Shown here: piece after piece, positions 24,402-33,973 of the stretch
How positions within the stretch are numbered: the first letter of the stretch is position 1
Layout: each line of letters opens with the position of its first letter
Origin: VFMC01 sp050248155
GTDB lineage: Bacteria; Actinomycetota; Acidimicrobiia; Acidimicrobiales; Ilumatobacteraceae
Direction: 5' to 3'
DNA length: 64,000 nucleotides
Assembly: GCA_050248155.1 (NCBI GenBank)
Contig: JBFWSW010000004.1
Coordinates: 62,001 to 126,000, forward strand
Made by a program: the position numbers and the translations under genes
The notes under the pieces: generated by a model
What the model was told of the DNA's origin: nothing
Seen by the model: only the letters and a program-made list of their open reading frames with translations
Databases searched by the model: none

Positions 24402-27077
24402 GTGCGCGCCGACCGAGCCGAGCTGACGGCCCACTACTCGTTCCCGCTCGACACCTTCCAGCTGAAGGCGTTCGACGCCCTCGACGACGGGCAATCCGTC
24501 CTGGTCGCTGCGCCGACGGGCAGCGGCAAGACGGTGGTGGCCGAGTACGCGATCGAGGCTGCGCGGCGGGCCGGCAGGCGTGCGTTCTACACCGCGCCGA
24601 TCAAGGCGCTGTCGAACCAGAAGTACCACGACCTCGTCGCGCGGTACGGGGTCGATCAGGTCGGCCTGCTCACCGGTGACAACTCGATCAACGGCGACGC
24701 GCCGATGGTCGTGATGACCACCGAGGTGCTGCGCAACATGATCTACGCGCGCAGCGGCGCGCTGGACCGGCTCGACGTGGTGGTGCTCGACGAGGTCCAC
24801 TTCCTGCAGGACGCGTACCGGGGGCCGGTGTGGGAGGAGGTCATCATCCACCTCCCCGAGTCCGTCCGGCTGGTCTGCCTGTCGGCGACGGTCAGCAACG
24901 CGCACGAGCTGTCCGACTGGATCTCGACGGTGCGCGGGCCGACGACCGCCGTCGTCGAGGAACGCCGACCTGTCCGCCTCGAGAACCTCTACATGGTCGG
25001 TGACCGCACCCACGACCGCATGCACCTGCTGCCCGTGCTCGTCGGCGGCCGGCCGAACAACGACGCGCAGCGCATCGACTCCGAGGCCGCTCGGGCGCAA
25101 CGAGGCGGTCAGCGGCGGGGGACGGCAGGTCGCCGCCGGCTGTACACGCCGTCACGTCTCGACGTCGTCGATGTGCTCGACCGCCAGCAGATGATGCCGG
25201 CGATCTACTTCATCTTCAGCCGCAACCAGTGCGACGAGGCGGCGCGCAGCGTGCTCGCCAGCGGCGCCCGTCTCACCACCGGCGACGAGCGCGATCGCAT
25301 CCGCGAGATCGTCGACGCGCGCCTCGCCGGCATCGAGGCCAAGGACCTCGCGGTGCTCGGCTACAGCCAGTTCCTCGCCCAGCTCGAAGCCGGCATCGCC
25401 GCCCACCACGCGGGCATGGTGCCGCCGTTCAAGGAGGTCGTCGAGGCCTGCTTCGTCGAAGGCTTGGTGAAGGTGGTGTTCGCCACCGAGACGCTCGCCG
25501 TCGGCATCAACATGCCCGCCAAGTGCGTGGTGATCGAGAAGCTCACCAAGTTCACGGGTGACCACCACGCGTTCCTCACGCCGGGCGAGTACACGCAGCT
25601 CACCGGTCGAGCGGGTCGGCGCGGCATCGACGAGCTGGGCAACGCGATCGTGCTGTGGAGCCCGTTCGTCCCGTTCGATCAGGTCGCCGCGCTCGCGTCG
25701 AGCCGATCCTTCCACCTGAACTCCGCGTTCCGGCCGACGTACAACATGGCCGCGAACCTCGTCCGCTCGTACAGCAGCGAGCAAGCGCACCACCTGCTCA
25801 ACCTGTCGTTCGCGCAGTACCAGGCCGACCGAGACGTGGTGAAGATCGAGGCGCGCCTCGAGCGACGGCAGCAGCACCTGCGCGAGCTGACGGCCGAGGC
25901 GACCAGCCCCTTCGGCGACATCGACGAGTACCGTGCCGCGCGCAAGCGGGTGGAGGCGGCCGCGCCGCGGTTGCCGACGATCGGGCGCGACGACCCCGTC
26001 GAGCTGGCGCTCATGAAGCTGCGGCCCGGCGACATCCTCCACGTCGAGAAGGGCCGCTACGCCGGCCGGGCGGCCGTCCTCACTGCGGCCCACCGCAAGG
26101 GCGGCATGCGCATCACCGCGCTCACCACGCGCCGTGATCGGCTGCAGCTGTCGGCCGTCGACTTCGACGAGCCACCGGGTGTGATCGGCAAGCTGACGCT
26201 GCCGACCGAGTACGCGCCGCACCACCAGCAGTACCAGCGCGAGGTCGTCCACCGTCTCGAACGCGCCGAGGTGGCCGAACACCCGCGCCGTCGCCGCGCC
26301 GCCCGCGCCGCGGCCGAGCGCGAGCTGCACGAGCACCCGGTCGAGGCCGATCCCGATCTCGACGCTCGGTTGCGTGCGGCGGCTCAGGCAGAGCGTGTCG
26401 CTCGCGAGGTCGACGAGCTCCGCCAGCGAATGCGTGGGCGCAGCCAGTCCATCTCTCGCGACTTCGATCGTGTGCTGCGCATCCTCGACAGCTGGGGCTA
26501 CGTCGACGGGTGGTCGCTCACCGAACCCGGTGAGATCCTCGCGCGGACGTTCCACGAGTCCGATCTGTTGATCGTCGAGTGCCTGCGTCAGGGCGTGTTC
26601 GACGGGCTCGAACCGGCTGTGATGGCGGGCCTCGTGTCCGTCTTCGTGTACGAGCACCGCACCGCCGAGCCGCCCCCTCCCGCCTGGTTCCCGTCACCGC
26701 TCGCGAAGAAGCGGTGGCTGAAGATCGCTGCGATCAGCTCCGAGCTCCAGGGCATCGAGGACGAAGCAGGGCTCGGCGTGCATCGTGCGCCCGACCCGAG
26801 CTTCGTCGCCGTGGCCTACGCGTGGGCGGCGGGCGAGGGGTTCGCCGACGTGGTCGAGGCCGAGGAGCTCTCCGGTGGCGACTTCGTCCGCACCACCAAG
26901 CAGCTCATCGACGTGCTCCGCCAGCTCGCGCTCGTGGCGCCGGTGCGCGACACCCGTCGCTGTGCCGAGCGCGCCGCGGACCAGCTGTTCCGCGGCGTCG
27001 TGGCCGCGTCGAGCACAGTCGAGACCGACGTCGAGCCGCCGCCCAGCGACAACGCCGACCCCAGCGCCAACCGATGA
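24402..27077 (+). CDS. helY: Ski2-like DEVH-box RNA helicase (HelY type)
   Basis: 891 aa. Motif I is APTGSGKT (37-44), motif II DEVH in 'VVLDEVHFLQDAY' (about 127-139) and motif III SAT. Motif VI lies in 'YTQLTGRAGRRGIDELG', and a C-terminal DSHCT-type domain (about 720-870) starts near 'RVLRILDSWGYVDGWSLTEP'. These ATP-dependent helicases resemble the exosome helicases Ski2/Mtr4 and HelY of M. tuberculosis, which also follows tatC there. GTG start 13 bases after tatC, with CACGAT 7 bases upstream. Its substrate RNA is unknown. Confidence 0.92.
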   Translation: MRADRAELTAHYSFPLDTFQLKAFDALDDGQSVLVAAPTGSGKTVVAEYAIEAARRAGRRAFYTAPIKALSNQKYHDLVARYGVDQVGLLTGDNSINGDAPMVVMTTEVLRNMIYARSGALDRLDVVVLDEVHFLQDAYRGPVWEEVIIHLPESVRLVCLSATVSNAHELSDWISTVRGPTTAVVEERRPVRLENLYMVGDRTHDRMHLLPVLVGGRPNNDAQRIDSEAARAQRGGQRRGTAGRRRLYTPSRLDVVDVLDRQQMMPAIYFIFSRNQCDEAARSVLASGARLTTGDERDRIREIVDARLAGIEAKDLAVLGYSQFLAQLEAGIAAHHAGMVPPFKEVVEACFVEGLVKVVFATETLAVGINMPAKCVVIEKLTKFTGDHHAFLTPGEYTQLTGRAGRRGIDELGNAIVLWSPFVPFDQVAALASSRSFHLNSAFRPTYNMAANLVRSYSSEQAHHLLNLSFAQYQADRDVVKIEARLERRQQHLRELTAEATSPFGDIDEYRAARKRVEAAAPRLPTIGRDDPVELALMKLRPGDILHVEKGRYAGRAAVLTAAHRKGGMRITALTTRRDRLQLSAVDFDEPPGVIGKLTLPTEYAPHHQQYQREVVHRLERAEVAEHPRRRRAARAAAERELHEHPVEADPDLDARLRAAAQAERVAREVDELRQRMRGRSQSISRDFDRVLRILDSWGYVDGWSLTEPGEILARTFHESDLLIVECLRQGVFDGLEPAVMAGLVSVFVYEHRTAEPPPPAWFPSPLAKKRWLKIAAISSELQGIEDEAGLGVHRAPDPSFVAVAYAWAAGEGFADVVEAEELSGGDFVRTTKQLIDVLRQLALVAPVRDTRRCAERAADQLFRGVVAASSTVETDVEPPPSDNADPSANR

Positions 27078-27688
27078 CGATCCGCCGAGGCGAGCCGTGG
27101 GGCGACGTCGGACCCCTGCCCGTCGGCACCGTCGTCGCTCGCTCGGACGCGGAGGTGAGCGCCATCGTCACGGCGGCACGGCGGTCGGGAGGGAACCCGC
27201 CGCCGGTCGCCTTGCTCGGAGGCGACCTCATGCGCGCCGTCGGGGGAACCGGTGACGAGGGCCGGCTCGCCGGCGAGGTGGCGCGGATGCCAATCGACGT
27301 GGTGCGAGCGACGAGCGAGGACACGACCGGCTGGTTCGTCGCCCACCTCGTCGGGCGTCGGTCGTGGTGGCGCGGTGAGGTCGTCGCCGCGATGAACGCC
27401 CAGCACATCGGTCGATGGGACGTCGCGCCACGTGGCCATCCCGACGACGGTCGCATCGAGGTCGTGCGCATCGCTCCCACGATGACGGTGCGCGACCGCT
27501 GGCGCGCGTCGCGACGCGCCGTGCACGGTGCTCACGTCCCGCACCCCGACATCGAGATCGTCACGGTGCGCTCCACCGACATCCGGACGAGCCGCCCGCT
27601 CCGATGGTGGCTCGATGGTCGACCATGGCTGTCGGCGAGCGACGTCGAGCTGACGGTCGAGCCGGACTCGTTGATCGTGTGCGTCTAG
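27074..27688 (+). CDS. Unknown protein with a lipid-kinase-like C-terminal part
   Basis: 204 aa. The N-half has strands and a Gly-rich turn (VALLGGDLMRAVGGTGDEG), and the ending 'WWLDGRPWLSASDVELTVEP' resembles the C-terminal beta domain of diacylglycerol/YegS-type kinases. The N-terminal nucleotide motif GGDGT of that family is replaced by GGDLM, so kinase activity is doubtful. The ATG overlaps the helicase stop by 4 bases, indicating an operon with helY. The function is not known. Confidence 0.6.
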   Translation: MTIRRGEPWGDVGPLPVGTVVARSDAEVSAIVTAARRSGGNPPPVALLGGDLMRAVGGTGDEGRLAGEVARMPIDVVRATSEDTTGWFVAHLVGRRSWWRGEVVAAMNAQHIGRWDVAPRGHPDDGRIEVVRIAPTMTVRDRWRASRRAVHGAHVPHPDIEIVTVRSTDIRTSRPLRWWLDGRPWLSASDVELTVEPDSLIVCV

Positions 27689-27697
27689 GGTCGAGCC

Positions 27698-28684
27698 ATG
27701 CGCGCCTGGATCCTCGACGAATCACCTGGTCAGTACCGCCTCGGAGAGATCGACCTCCCGCCGCTCGGTGCGGACGACGTCCAGGTGCGGGTGGTCGCGA
27801 GTGCCCTCAACCACATGGACCTGTGGGTCACGAAGGGGATGCCCAAGCCGCCGCTGCCGCACGTACCGGGCTGCGATGTGGCCGGGGTCGTCGAGGCGAT
27901 CGGCTCCGACGTCACCAACGTGGCGATCGGTGACGAAGTGGTGATCAACCCGGGCGTATCGCCGCTCGCCGACATCGTCGCCCTCGGCAACGACAGCCCG
28001 ATGGGCGAGGGGTTCATGATCTACGGCGAGCACTGCTGGGGCGGGCACGCCACCTTCGCCGTGGCGCCGAGTCGCAACATCGTCCGCCGACCGGCGGGAC
28101 GCTCGTGGGAGGAGTGCGCGGCATACCCGCTCGCGTACCTCACCGCGTACCGCATGCTGCGCCGCGCGCGACTGCGTGCCGGTCACACGGTGCTCGCCGT
28201 CGGCATCGGGGGCGGCGTGTCGACCGCGGCGCTCGCGCTCGCGCGGTACATGGGCGCCGATGTCGTCGTCACGAGCCGCAGTGAAGCCAAGCGCGCAGAG
28301 GCGCTCTCGATGGGTGCGTCCGCCGCGTTCGACTCGGGTGACGCGAAGTGGCCCGTGCAGGCCGACGTCGTCATCGAGAGCGTCGGGCCGGCGACGTGGG
28401 AGCAATCGGTGCGCTCGCTCAAGACGGGCGGACGCCTCGTCGTGTGCGGCGGGACGAGCGGACCCAAGGTCGAGCTCAACCTGCCCCGGCTGTTCTTCAA
28501 GCAGTTCGAGATCATCGGCTCGACGATGGGCAGCTACGAGGAGTTCGCCGACGTGACCCGCCTCATCGGGGCAGGCGTCGCCGTCCACGTCGACAGGACG
28601 TACTCCCTCGACGAGTACGACGCCGCGCTCGAACGCCTGGCGCAGGGGGAGCAGCTCGGCAAGATCGTGCTCACCCACTCATGA
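27698..28684 (+). CDS. Zinc-type/quinone-type alcohol dehydrogenase (MDR family)
   Basis: 328 aa medium-chain reductase. The GroES-like N-domain has 'NHMDLWVTKGMP' and 'HVPGCDVAGVVEAIGSDV' (about 39-70). The NAD(P)-binding domain has 'VLAVGIGGGVSTAALALARY' (about 166-185). The catalytic-zinc Cys of classical ADHs is replaced (N-H-M-D), which fits the quinone-oxidoreductase or crotonyl-CoA-reductase side of the superfamily. TAGGGT lies 6 bases before the ATG. The stop overlaps the following M20 hydrolase. The substrate is unknown. Confidence 0.85.
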   Translation: MRAWILDESPGQYRLGEIDLPPLGADDVQVRVVASALNHMDLWVTKGMPKPPLPHVPGCDVAGVVEAIGSDVTNVAIGDEVVINPGVSPLADIVALGNDSPMGEGFMIYGEHCWGGHATFAVAPSRNIVRRPAGRSWEECAAYPLAYLTAYRMLRRARLRAGHTVLAVGIGGGVSTAALALARYMGADVVVTSRSEAKRAEALSMGASAAFDSGDAKWPVQADVVIESVGPATWEQSVRSLKTGGRLVVCGGTSGPKVELNLPRLFFKQFEIIGSTMGSYEEFADVTRLIGAGVAVHVDRTYSLDEYDAALERLAQGEQLGKIVLTHS

Positions 28685-29889
28685 CCGCCACGGCCGCCAT
28701 CGACGCGCTCAAGCGCCGGGTCTGTGACGAGGTCGACCGCCTCGCCGATCGGCTGATCGATGCCAGCCACCAGATCCACGCGCACCCCGAGCTCAACTTC
28801 GAGGAGGTCTTCGCCCACGACCTCTTGACGTCGTTGCTCGACGACGCCGGTCTCGCGACCACCCGTCACGCGTACGGCGTCGGCACCGCGTTCGAGGCGC
28901 GCAGCGGCGCGGACGGTCCCGAGATCGCGGTGCTGTGCGAGTACGACGCATTGCCCGCCATCGGCCACGCCTGCGGCCACAACGTCATCGCCACCGCCGG
29001 CCTCGGCGCCGGGCTGGCCTTGGCAGCCGTCGCGGCCGACGCGGGCGGGCGAGTCCGCATCATGGGCACACCGGCGGAGGAGGGCGGAGGAGGCAAGATC
29101 GAGATGGCCCGCCGCGGCGCGTTCGACGGTCTCGCCGCGGCGATGATGGTGCATCCCGCCGACGCCGACCTGGTGCGCATGAACACCATCGCGGTGCAAG
29201 AGCTGTACGTCGACTACGTGGGTAAGGCGGCGCACGCCGCGGCGGCGCCGCAGGAAGGCCGCAACGCGCTCGATGCGGCGGTCCTCGGCTACATGAACGT
29301 CGCCGCCCTGCGCCAGCACATCCTGCCCTCGGAACGAGTGCACGGCATCTTCACGAAGGGGGGCGACAAGGCGAACATCGTGCCCGACCAGACCGCAATG
29401 ACCTGGATGGTGCGCTCTCCGACGATCGCCTCGTTGCAGCCGCTGAAGGCCCGGGTCCTTGCCTGCCTCGAGGCATCTGCCGGTGCCACCGGCTGCTCCT
29501 GCACGACCCGCTGGCAAGGCGTCACCTACGCCGACATGGTCGACAACGCGCCGATGGTGCAGGCCTACGTCGCCAACGCGGCTGCGCTCGGGCGCGAGGT
29601 CGCCGACCCGGCCATCACCGGCAAGCCCGTCGTCGGCTCGACCGACATGGGCAACGTCAGCTACCTCGTCCCGAGCATCCACCCGATGATCCAGGTGGCA
29701 CCGCCGGGTGTGCCGATCCACACCAAGGAGTTCGCCGAGCACGCCCGCAGCGAATCAGGCGACCGCGCGGTCGTCGACGGCGCGAAGGCGATGGCGATGA
29801 CAGCGGTCGATCTGTGGGCCGACGCGGCACTCCGCTCGAACGTCGAGGCGGAGTTCGGGCGCCGGCCCGAGTCGGCCGAGGTGCTGTGA
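28681..29889 (+). CDS. M20-family amidohydrolase/peptidase (AbgB-like)
   Basis: 402 aa. 'HQIHAHPELNFEE' and 'VLCEYDALPAIGHACGHN' are the metal-binding segments of the M20D aminoacylase, AbgB and ACY1L2 group. 'GTPAEEGGGGK' supplies the catalytic Glu pair, and the dimerisation domain lies at about 180-295. The enzyme cleaves amide bonds of N-acyl amino acids or p-aminobenzoyl-glutamate-type compounds in the cytoplasm; the exact substrate cannot be read from the sequence. Its ATG overlaps the dehydrogenase stop (ATGA), so the two are coupled. Confidence 0.87.
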   Translation: MTATAAIDALKRRVCDEVDRLADRLIDASHQIHAHPELNFEEVFAHDLLTSLLDDAGLATTRHAYGVGTAFEARSGADGPEIAVLCEYDALPAIGHACGHNVIATAGLGAGLALAAVAADAGGRVRIMGTPAEEGGGGKIEMARRGAFDGLAAAMMVHPADADLVRMNTIAVQELYVDYVGKAAHAAAAPQEGRNALDAAVLGYMNVAALRQHILPSERVHGIFTKGGDKANIVPDQTAMTWMVRSPTIASLQPLKARVLACLEASAGATGCSCTTRWQGVTYADMVDNAPMVQAYVANAAALGREVADPAITGKPVVGSTDMGNVSYLVPSIHPMIQVAPPGVPIHTKEFAEHARSESGDRAVVDGAKAMAMTAVDLWADAALRSNVEAEFGRRPESAEVL

Positions 29890-29945
29890 CGCGCGCGGAC
29901 CGCGGTCCGCAGCCCACCGGAGTGCACGCCCTAGGCTGTGATGTC

Positions 29946-31544
<1,599 letters not shown>

Positions 31545-31561
31545 CCTGCCGACCGCCGCCA

Positions 31562-31579
31562 TTGTGACGGTTGTCACAA
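31562..31579. promoter_or_regulatory. CRP/GlxR-type binding site
   Basis: TTGTGACGGTTGTCACAA is a perfect 7-base-arm palindrome containing TGTGA-N6-TCACA, the exact consensus for CRP-family regulators such as mycobacterial Crp and corynebacterial GlxR. It lies 17 bases after the ThyX-like gene and about 33 bases before a TATCAT -10-like box (31612-31617). It would therefore suit activation of the downstream 31662 operon. It could also act as a weak hairpin for the upstream gene. Confidence 0.65.
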
Positions 31580-31661
31580 GGGGGATGGCAGGTCAAACGG
31601 GGACACGCTCGTATCATCCGCGGCCCAACAGGGCGGCGCGGAACGAGAAGGGTGTCGACGA

Positions 31662-32171
31662 ATGGCTGATGACGACGACGAGATCATGGAGCCCGACGAC
31701 ATCGATCCCGACCTCGAGACCGAGGATGACGATCTGGACGAACCCGATCTCGAAGCCGACGACCTCGAGGACACCGAGCTCGAGGATGACGACGTCCTCG
31801 ACAGCGACGACGATGAGTTCGGCGACGACGAGTTCGCCGAAGAGGACGAGGAGGACGAGGACGAGGCGGCAGCCGCCGGTCCGGCGCGCAAGTCCGTCGC
31901 TGCGGGGGAGGACGAGGACGAGGACGACGACATGCTCGCCCCCGACGACGTCGAAGCCGACCTCGACACCATCTTGAAGGACCGCTTGGTCGCGGTCGAG
32001 GACGAGACCAACGAGGACGAAGAGGAGCCGGAGGAGCGGGGCGAGCAGGCCGACCGGCTGCAGCCCAAGCGCGCCGACGAGCAGCTGTGCCCCACCTGCT
32101 TCCTGTTGGTGCGCCAGACCGCGCCGATGTGCCCGGTGGGGGACGACGACTGCCCGCTGTTCCCGAGCTGA
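31662..32171 (+). CDS. Highly acidic protein with C-terminal Cys motif (DUF4193-like)
   Basis: 169 aa. Residues 1-135 are dominated by Asp and Glu and are probably disordered. The last 35 residues contain 'EQLCPTCFLLVRQTAPMCP' and a final CP pair (C-x2-C ... C-x6-C), which could bind one zinc. The segment 'DE-CxxCFL' resembles the end of actinobacterial DUF4193 proteins (usual form DEFTCSSCFLV), but this protein is longer and more acidic. Function unknown. The 117-base gap upstream holds the CRP-type site and a TATCAT box, so this is likely the first gene of an operon continuing to 33137. Confidence 0.75.
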   Translation: MADDDDEIMEPDDIDPDLETEDDDLDEPDLEADDLEDTELEDDDVLDSDDDEFGDDEFAEEDEEDEDEAAAAGPARKSVAAGEDEDEDDDMLAPDDVEADLDTILKDRLVAVEDETNEDEEEPEERGEQADRLQPKRADEQLCPTCFLLVRQTAPMCPVGDDDCPLFPS

Positions 32172-32184
32172 TCGGCGCACGCTG

Positions 32185-32676
32185 ATGGCCGACCAGCGTC
32201 GCCGCGGCGAGTGCTTCCTCGATCTCGCGCTGTACGCGCCTGTCGGTCTCGCGCTGACGATCGGTGACCACCTGCCCGGCCGAGTTCGCAGGGGCGCAGC
32301 CGCGCTCGGCGAGCAGGTGCGAGTGGCCCGCGCGTTCGGCGAGCTGGCCGTCCGCTTCGGCCGCGCCGAGATCGAGCGCGAGCTGCGCGCCGAGCGGACG
32401 ACCGGTGCCGCCGATGAGGTCGTGCCGCTACCAACCGACCTCACCGATGGGGCACCGACGGACGAACGGGCTTCCGTGGCTGTCGCCGATTCGCCATCCG
32501 CCGCGTCGCTCCCGATCAGCGACTACGAGAACCTCGCCGCGATCCACGTGGTGCAGCGGCTCGGCTCACTTCGTGACGATGAGATCGAGCAGGTCCGTCA
32601 CTTCGAGCTGGCTCACCGGGCCCGTCGCACGATCCTCGCCAAGATCGATTCGCTGCAGGAACCCCGCACCACGTGA
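32185..32676 (+). CDS. Conserved hypothetical protein with C-terminal helical motif
   Basis: 163 aa. The N-terminal 60 residues have a hydrophobic stretch (LDLALYAPVGLALTIGDHL) and basic helices. The last 50, from 'LPISDYENLAAIHVVQRLGS' to the end, form a helical module with a closing 'HRARRTILAKIDSL'. The same kind of ending occurs in several actinobacterial proteins of unknown role, including ones described as lipid-droplet associated (recollection, not checked). It lies 13 bases after the acidic protein and overlaps the acetyltransferase gene by 4 bases (GTGA). Confidence 0.6.
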   Translation: MADQRRRGECFLDLALYAPVGLALTIGDHLPGRVRRGAAALGEQVRVARAFGELAVRFGRAEIERELRAERTTGAADEVVPLPTDLTDGAPTDERASVAVADSPSAASLPISDYENLAAIHVVQRLGSLRDDEIEQVRHFELAHRARRTILAKIDSLQEPRTT

Positions 32677-33137
32677 CTCCGAGCGACTTCGGCGAGATCC
32701 GTCCGGCGCGACACGGCGACGCGGCGGTCCTCGCCGAGCTCGAATCGGAGGCTCGCGCTGCGCTGCGAGACGTGCGTGGCGGCAACGCGTTGCTCGGCGA
32801 GCAGCCGGCGGTCGGCGATTGGGAGGGGCTGCTGTCCGACCCCGATCGGCGCGTGTGGGTGGCGGTGCTCGACGACCTCGTCGTCGGCTATCTCGAGCTC
32901 GAGGCCCCGACGGCGGCGGGCGTCGGCGTCGTCCGCCAGGTGTACGTGCACCCAGAGGCCCGCGAGCTCGGCTTCGGCGACGACCTGCTGGCCGTCGCCA
33001 TCCGAACCGTGCGCGAGCTCGGGGGCGTGGCGATCGAATCGTTCGCCCTCCCTGGCGACCGGGAGACCAAGAACCTCTACGAGCGAGCCGGTGTCACGGC
33101 GCGCAAGATCATCGTCTCGAAGCGCCTCACCGATTGA
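32673..33137 (+). CDS. GNAT-family N-acetyltransferase
   Basis: 154 aa. The acetyl-CoA-binding motif A is 'VRQVYVHPEARELGFGDDLL' (about residues 88-107), followed by 'NLYERAGVTARKI' (motif B, about 133-145). The N-terminal part matches the GNAT beta1-alpha1 region ('IRPARHGDAAVLAELE'). It would transfer an acetyl group to an amine, possibly a protein N-terminus or lysine; the substrate is unknown. GTG start overlapping the previous stop by 4 bases. It is convergent with the enoyl-CoA hydratase gene, with only 4 bases between the stops. Confidence 0.82.
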   Translation: MTPSDFGEIRPARHGDAAVLAELESEARAALRDVRGGNALLGEQPAVGDWEGLLSDPDRRVWVAVLDDLVVGYLELEAPTAAGVGVVRQVYVHPEARELGFGDDLLAVAIRTVRELGGVAIESFALPGDRETKNLYERAGVTARKIIVSKRLTD

Positions 33138-33141
33138 GCGG

Positions 33142-33927
33142 TCAGCGCCCGGTCCAGTTCGGGGGCCGCTTCTCGATGAAGGCCATCAGTCCCTCTTTCA
33201 GATCCTCCGACCTCATCACCGCCCCCATCGCCGCGTCGGTCATCTCGATCAGCCGTGCATCGGTCTCGTATGCGGCCGCGAGCACGACCTTGCGACTCTT
33301 CTGCACGGCCATCGGCGCCGCTGCCGTGATCTTGTCGGCGAGCGCGAACGCCTCGTCGACGGCCTTGCCCGGCTCGACCAACCGGTTCACCATCCCGAGC
33401 TCGTACGCACGCGCAGCCGGGATCGGCTCTCCGGTGAGGATCGCCTCCATCGCTGCAGCCCGACCGATCGCACGCGGCAGACGGAACAGACCGCCCGCAC
33501 CGGCGATGAGGTTGCGCTTCACCTCGGCCAGCCCGAAGGCCGACCGCGTCGTCGCGACGACGAGATCGGCCGCAAGCACGATCTCGCACCCTCCGGCGGT
33601 GGCCAGGCCGTCGACCGCCACGATGATCGGCTTGTCGCGCTCGCGATAGGTGAAGCCGGCGAAGCCGCCGCGCTCGGTGGACAGCGACGCACCGCTCCCG
33701 GCGTTGATCGCCTTCAGGTCGGCTCCCGAGCAGAAGACCGGGTTCGACTGACCTTCGGTGTTGGCAGTGAGGACGCCCACCCACACGTTCGGATCGGATT
33801 CGAGCTGGTTGAGCGCAGCCTCGACTCCTGCGGCGACGTCGCCGTTGATCGCGTTGCGCGCCTCGGGTCGATTGAGCGTGATGACGCCGATCCGGCCGCG
33901 TACCTCGTACTGCACGATGTCTGACAT
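33142..33927 (-). CDS. Enoyl-CoA hydratase/isomerase family protein
   Basis: 261 aa crotonase fold. 'RPEARNAINGDVAAGVEAAL' (about 19-38), the oxyanion-hole segments 'FCSGADLKAINAG' (about 65-77) and 'ATAGGCEIVLAADLVVA' (about 107-123) are present. Glu residues at the positions used for hydration are replaced or not obvious in 'AEVKRNLIAGAGGLFRLPR', so isomerase or hydrolase activity is possible. TACCAT lies 8 bases before the ATG. The specific pathway is unknown. Confidence 0.87.
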   Translation of the reverse strand: MSDIVQYEVRGRIGVITLNRPEARNAINGDVAAGVEAALNQLESDPNVWVGVLTANTEGQSNPVFCSGADLKAINAGSGASLSTERGGFAGFTYRERDKPIIVAVDGLATAGGCEIVLAADLVVATTRSAFGLAEVKRNLIAGAGGLFRLPRAIGRAAAMEAILTGEPIPAARAYELGMVNRLVEPGKAVDEAFALADKITAAAPMAVQKSRKVVLAAAYETDARLIEMTDAAMGAVMRSEDLKEGLMAFIEKRPPNWTGR

Positions 33928-33973
33928 GTCAGCCGATGGTACGGCCGACTTCTCGCAGGCGACGAACCGGCTC

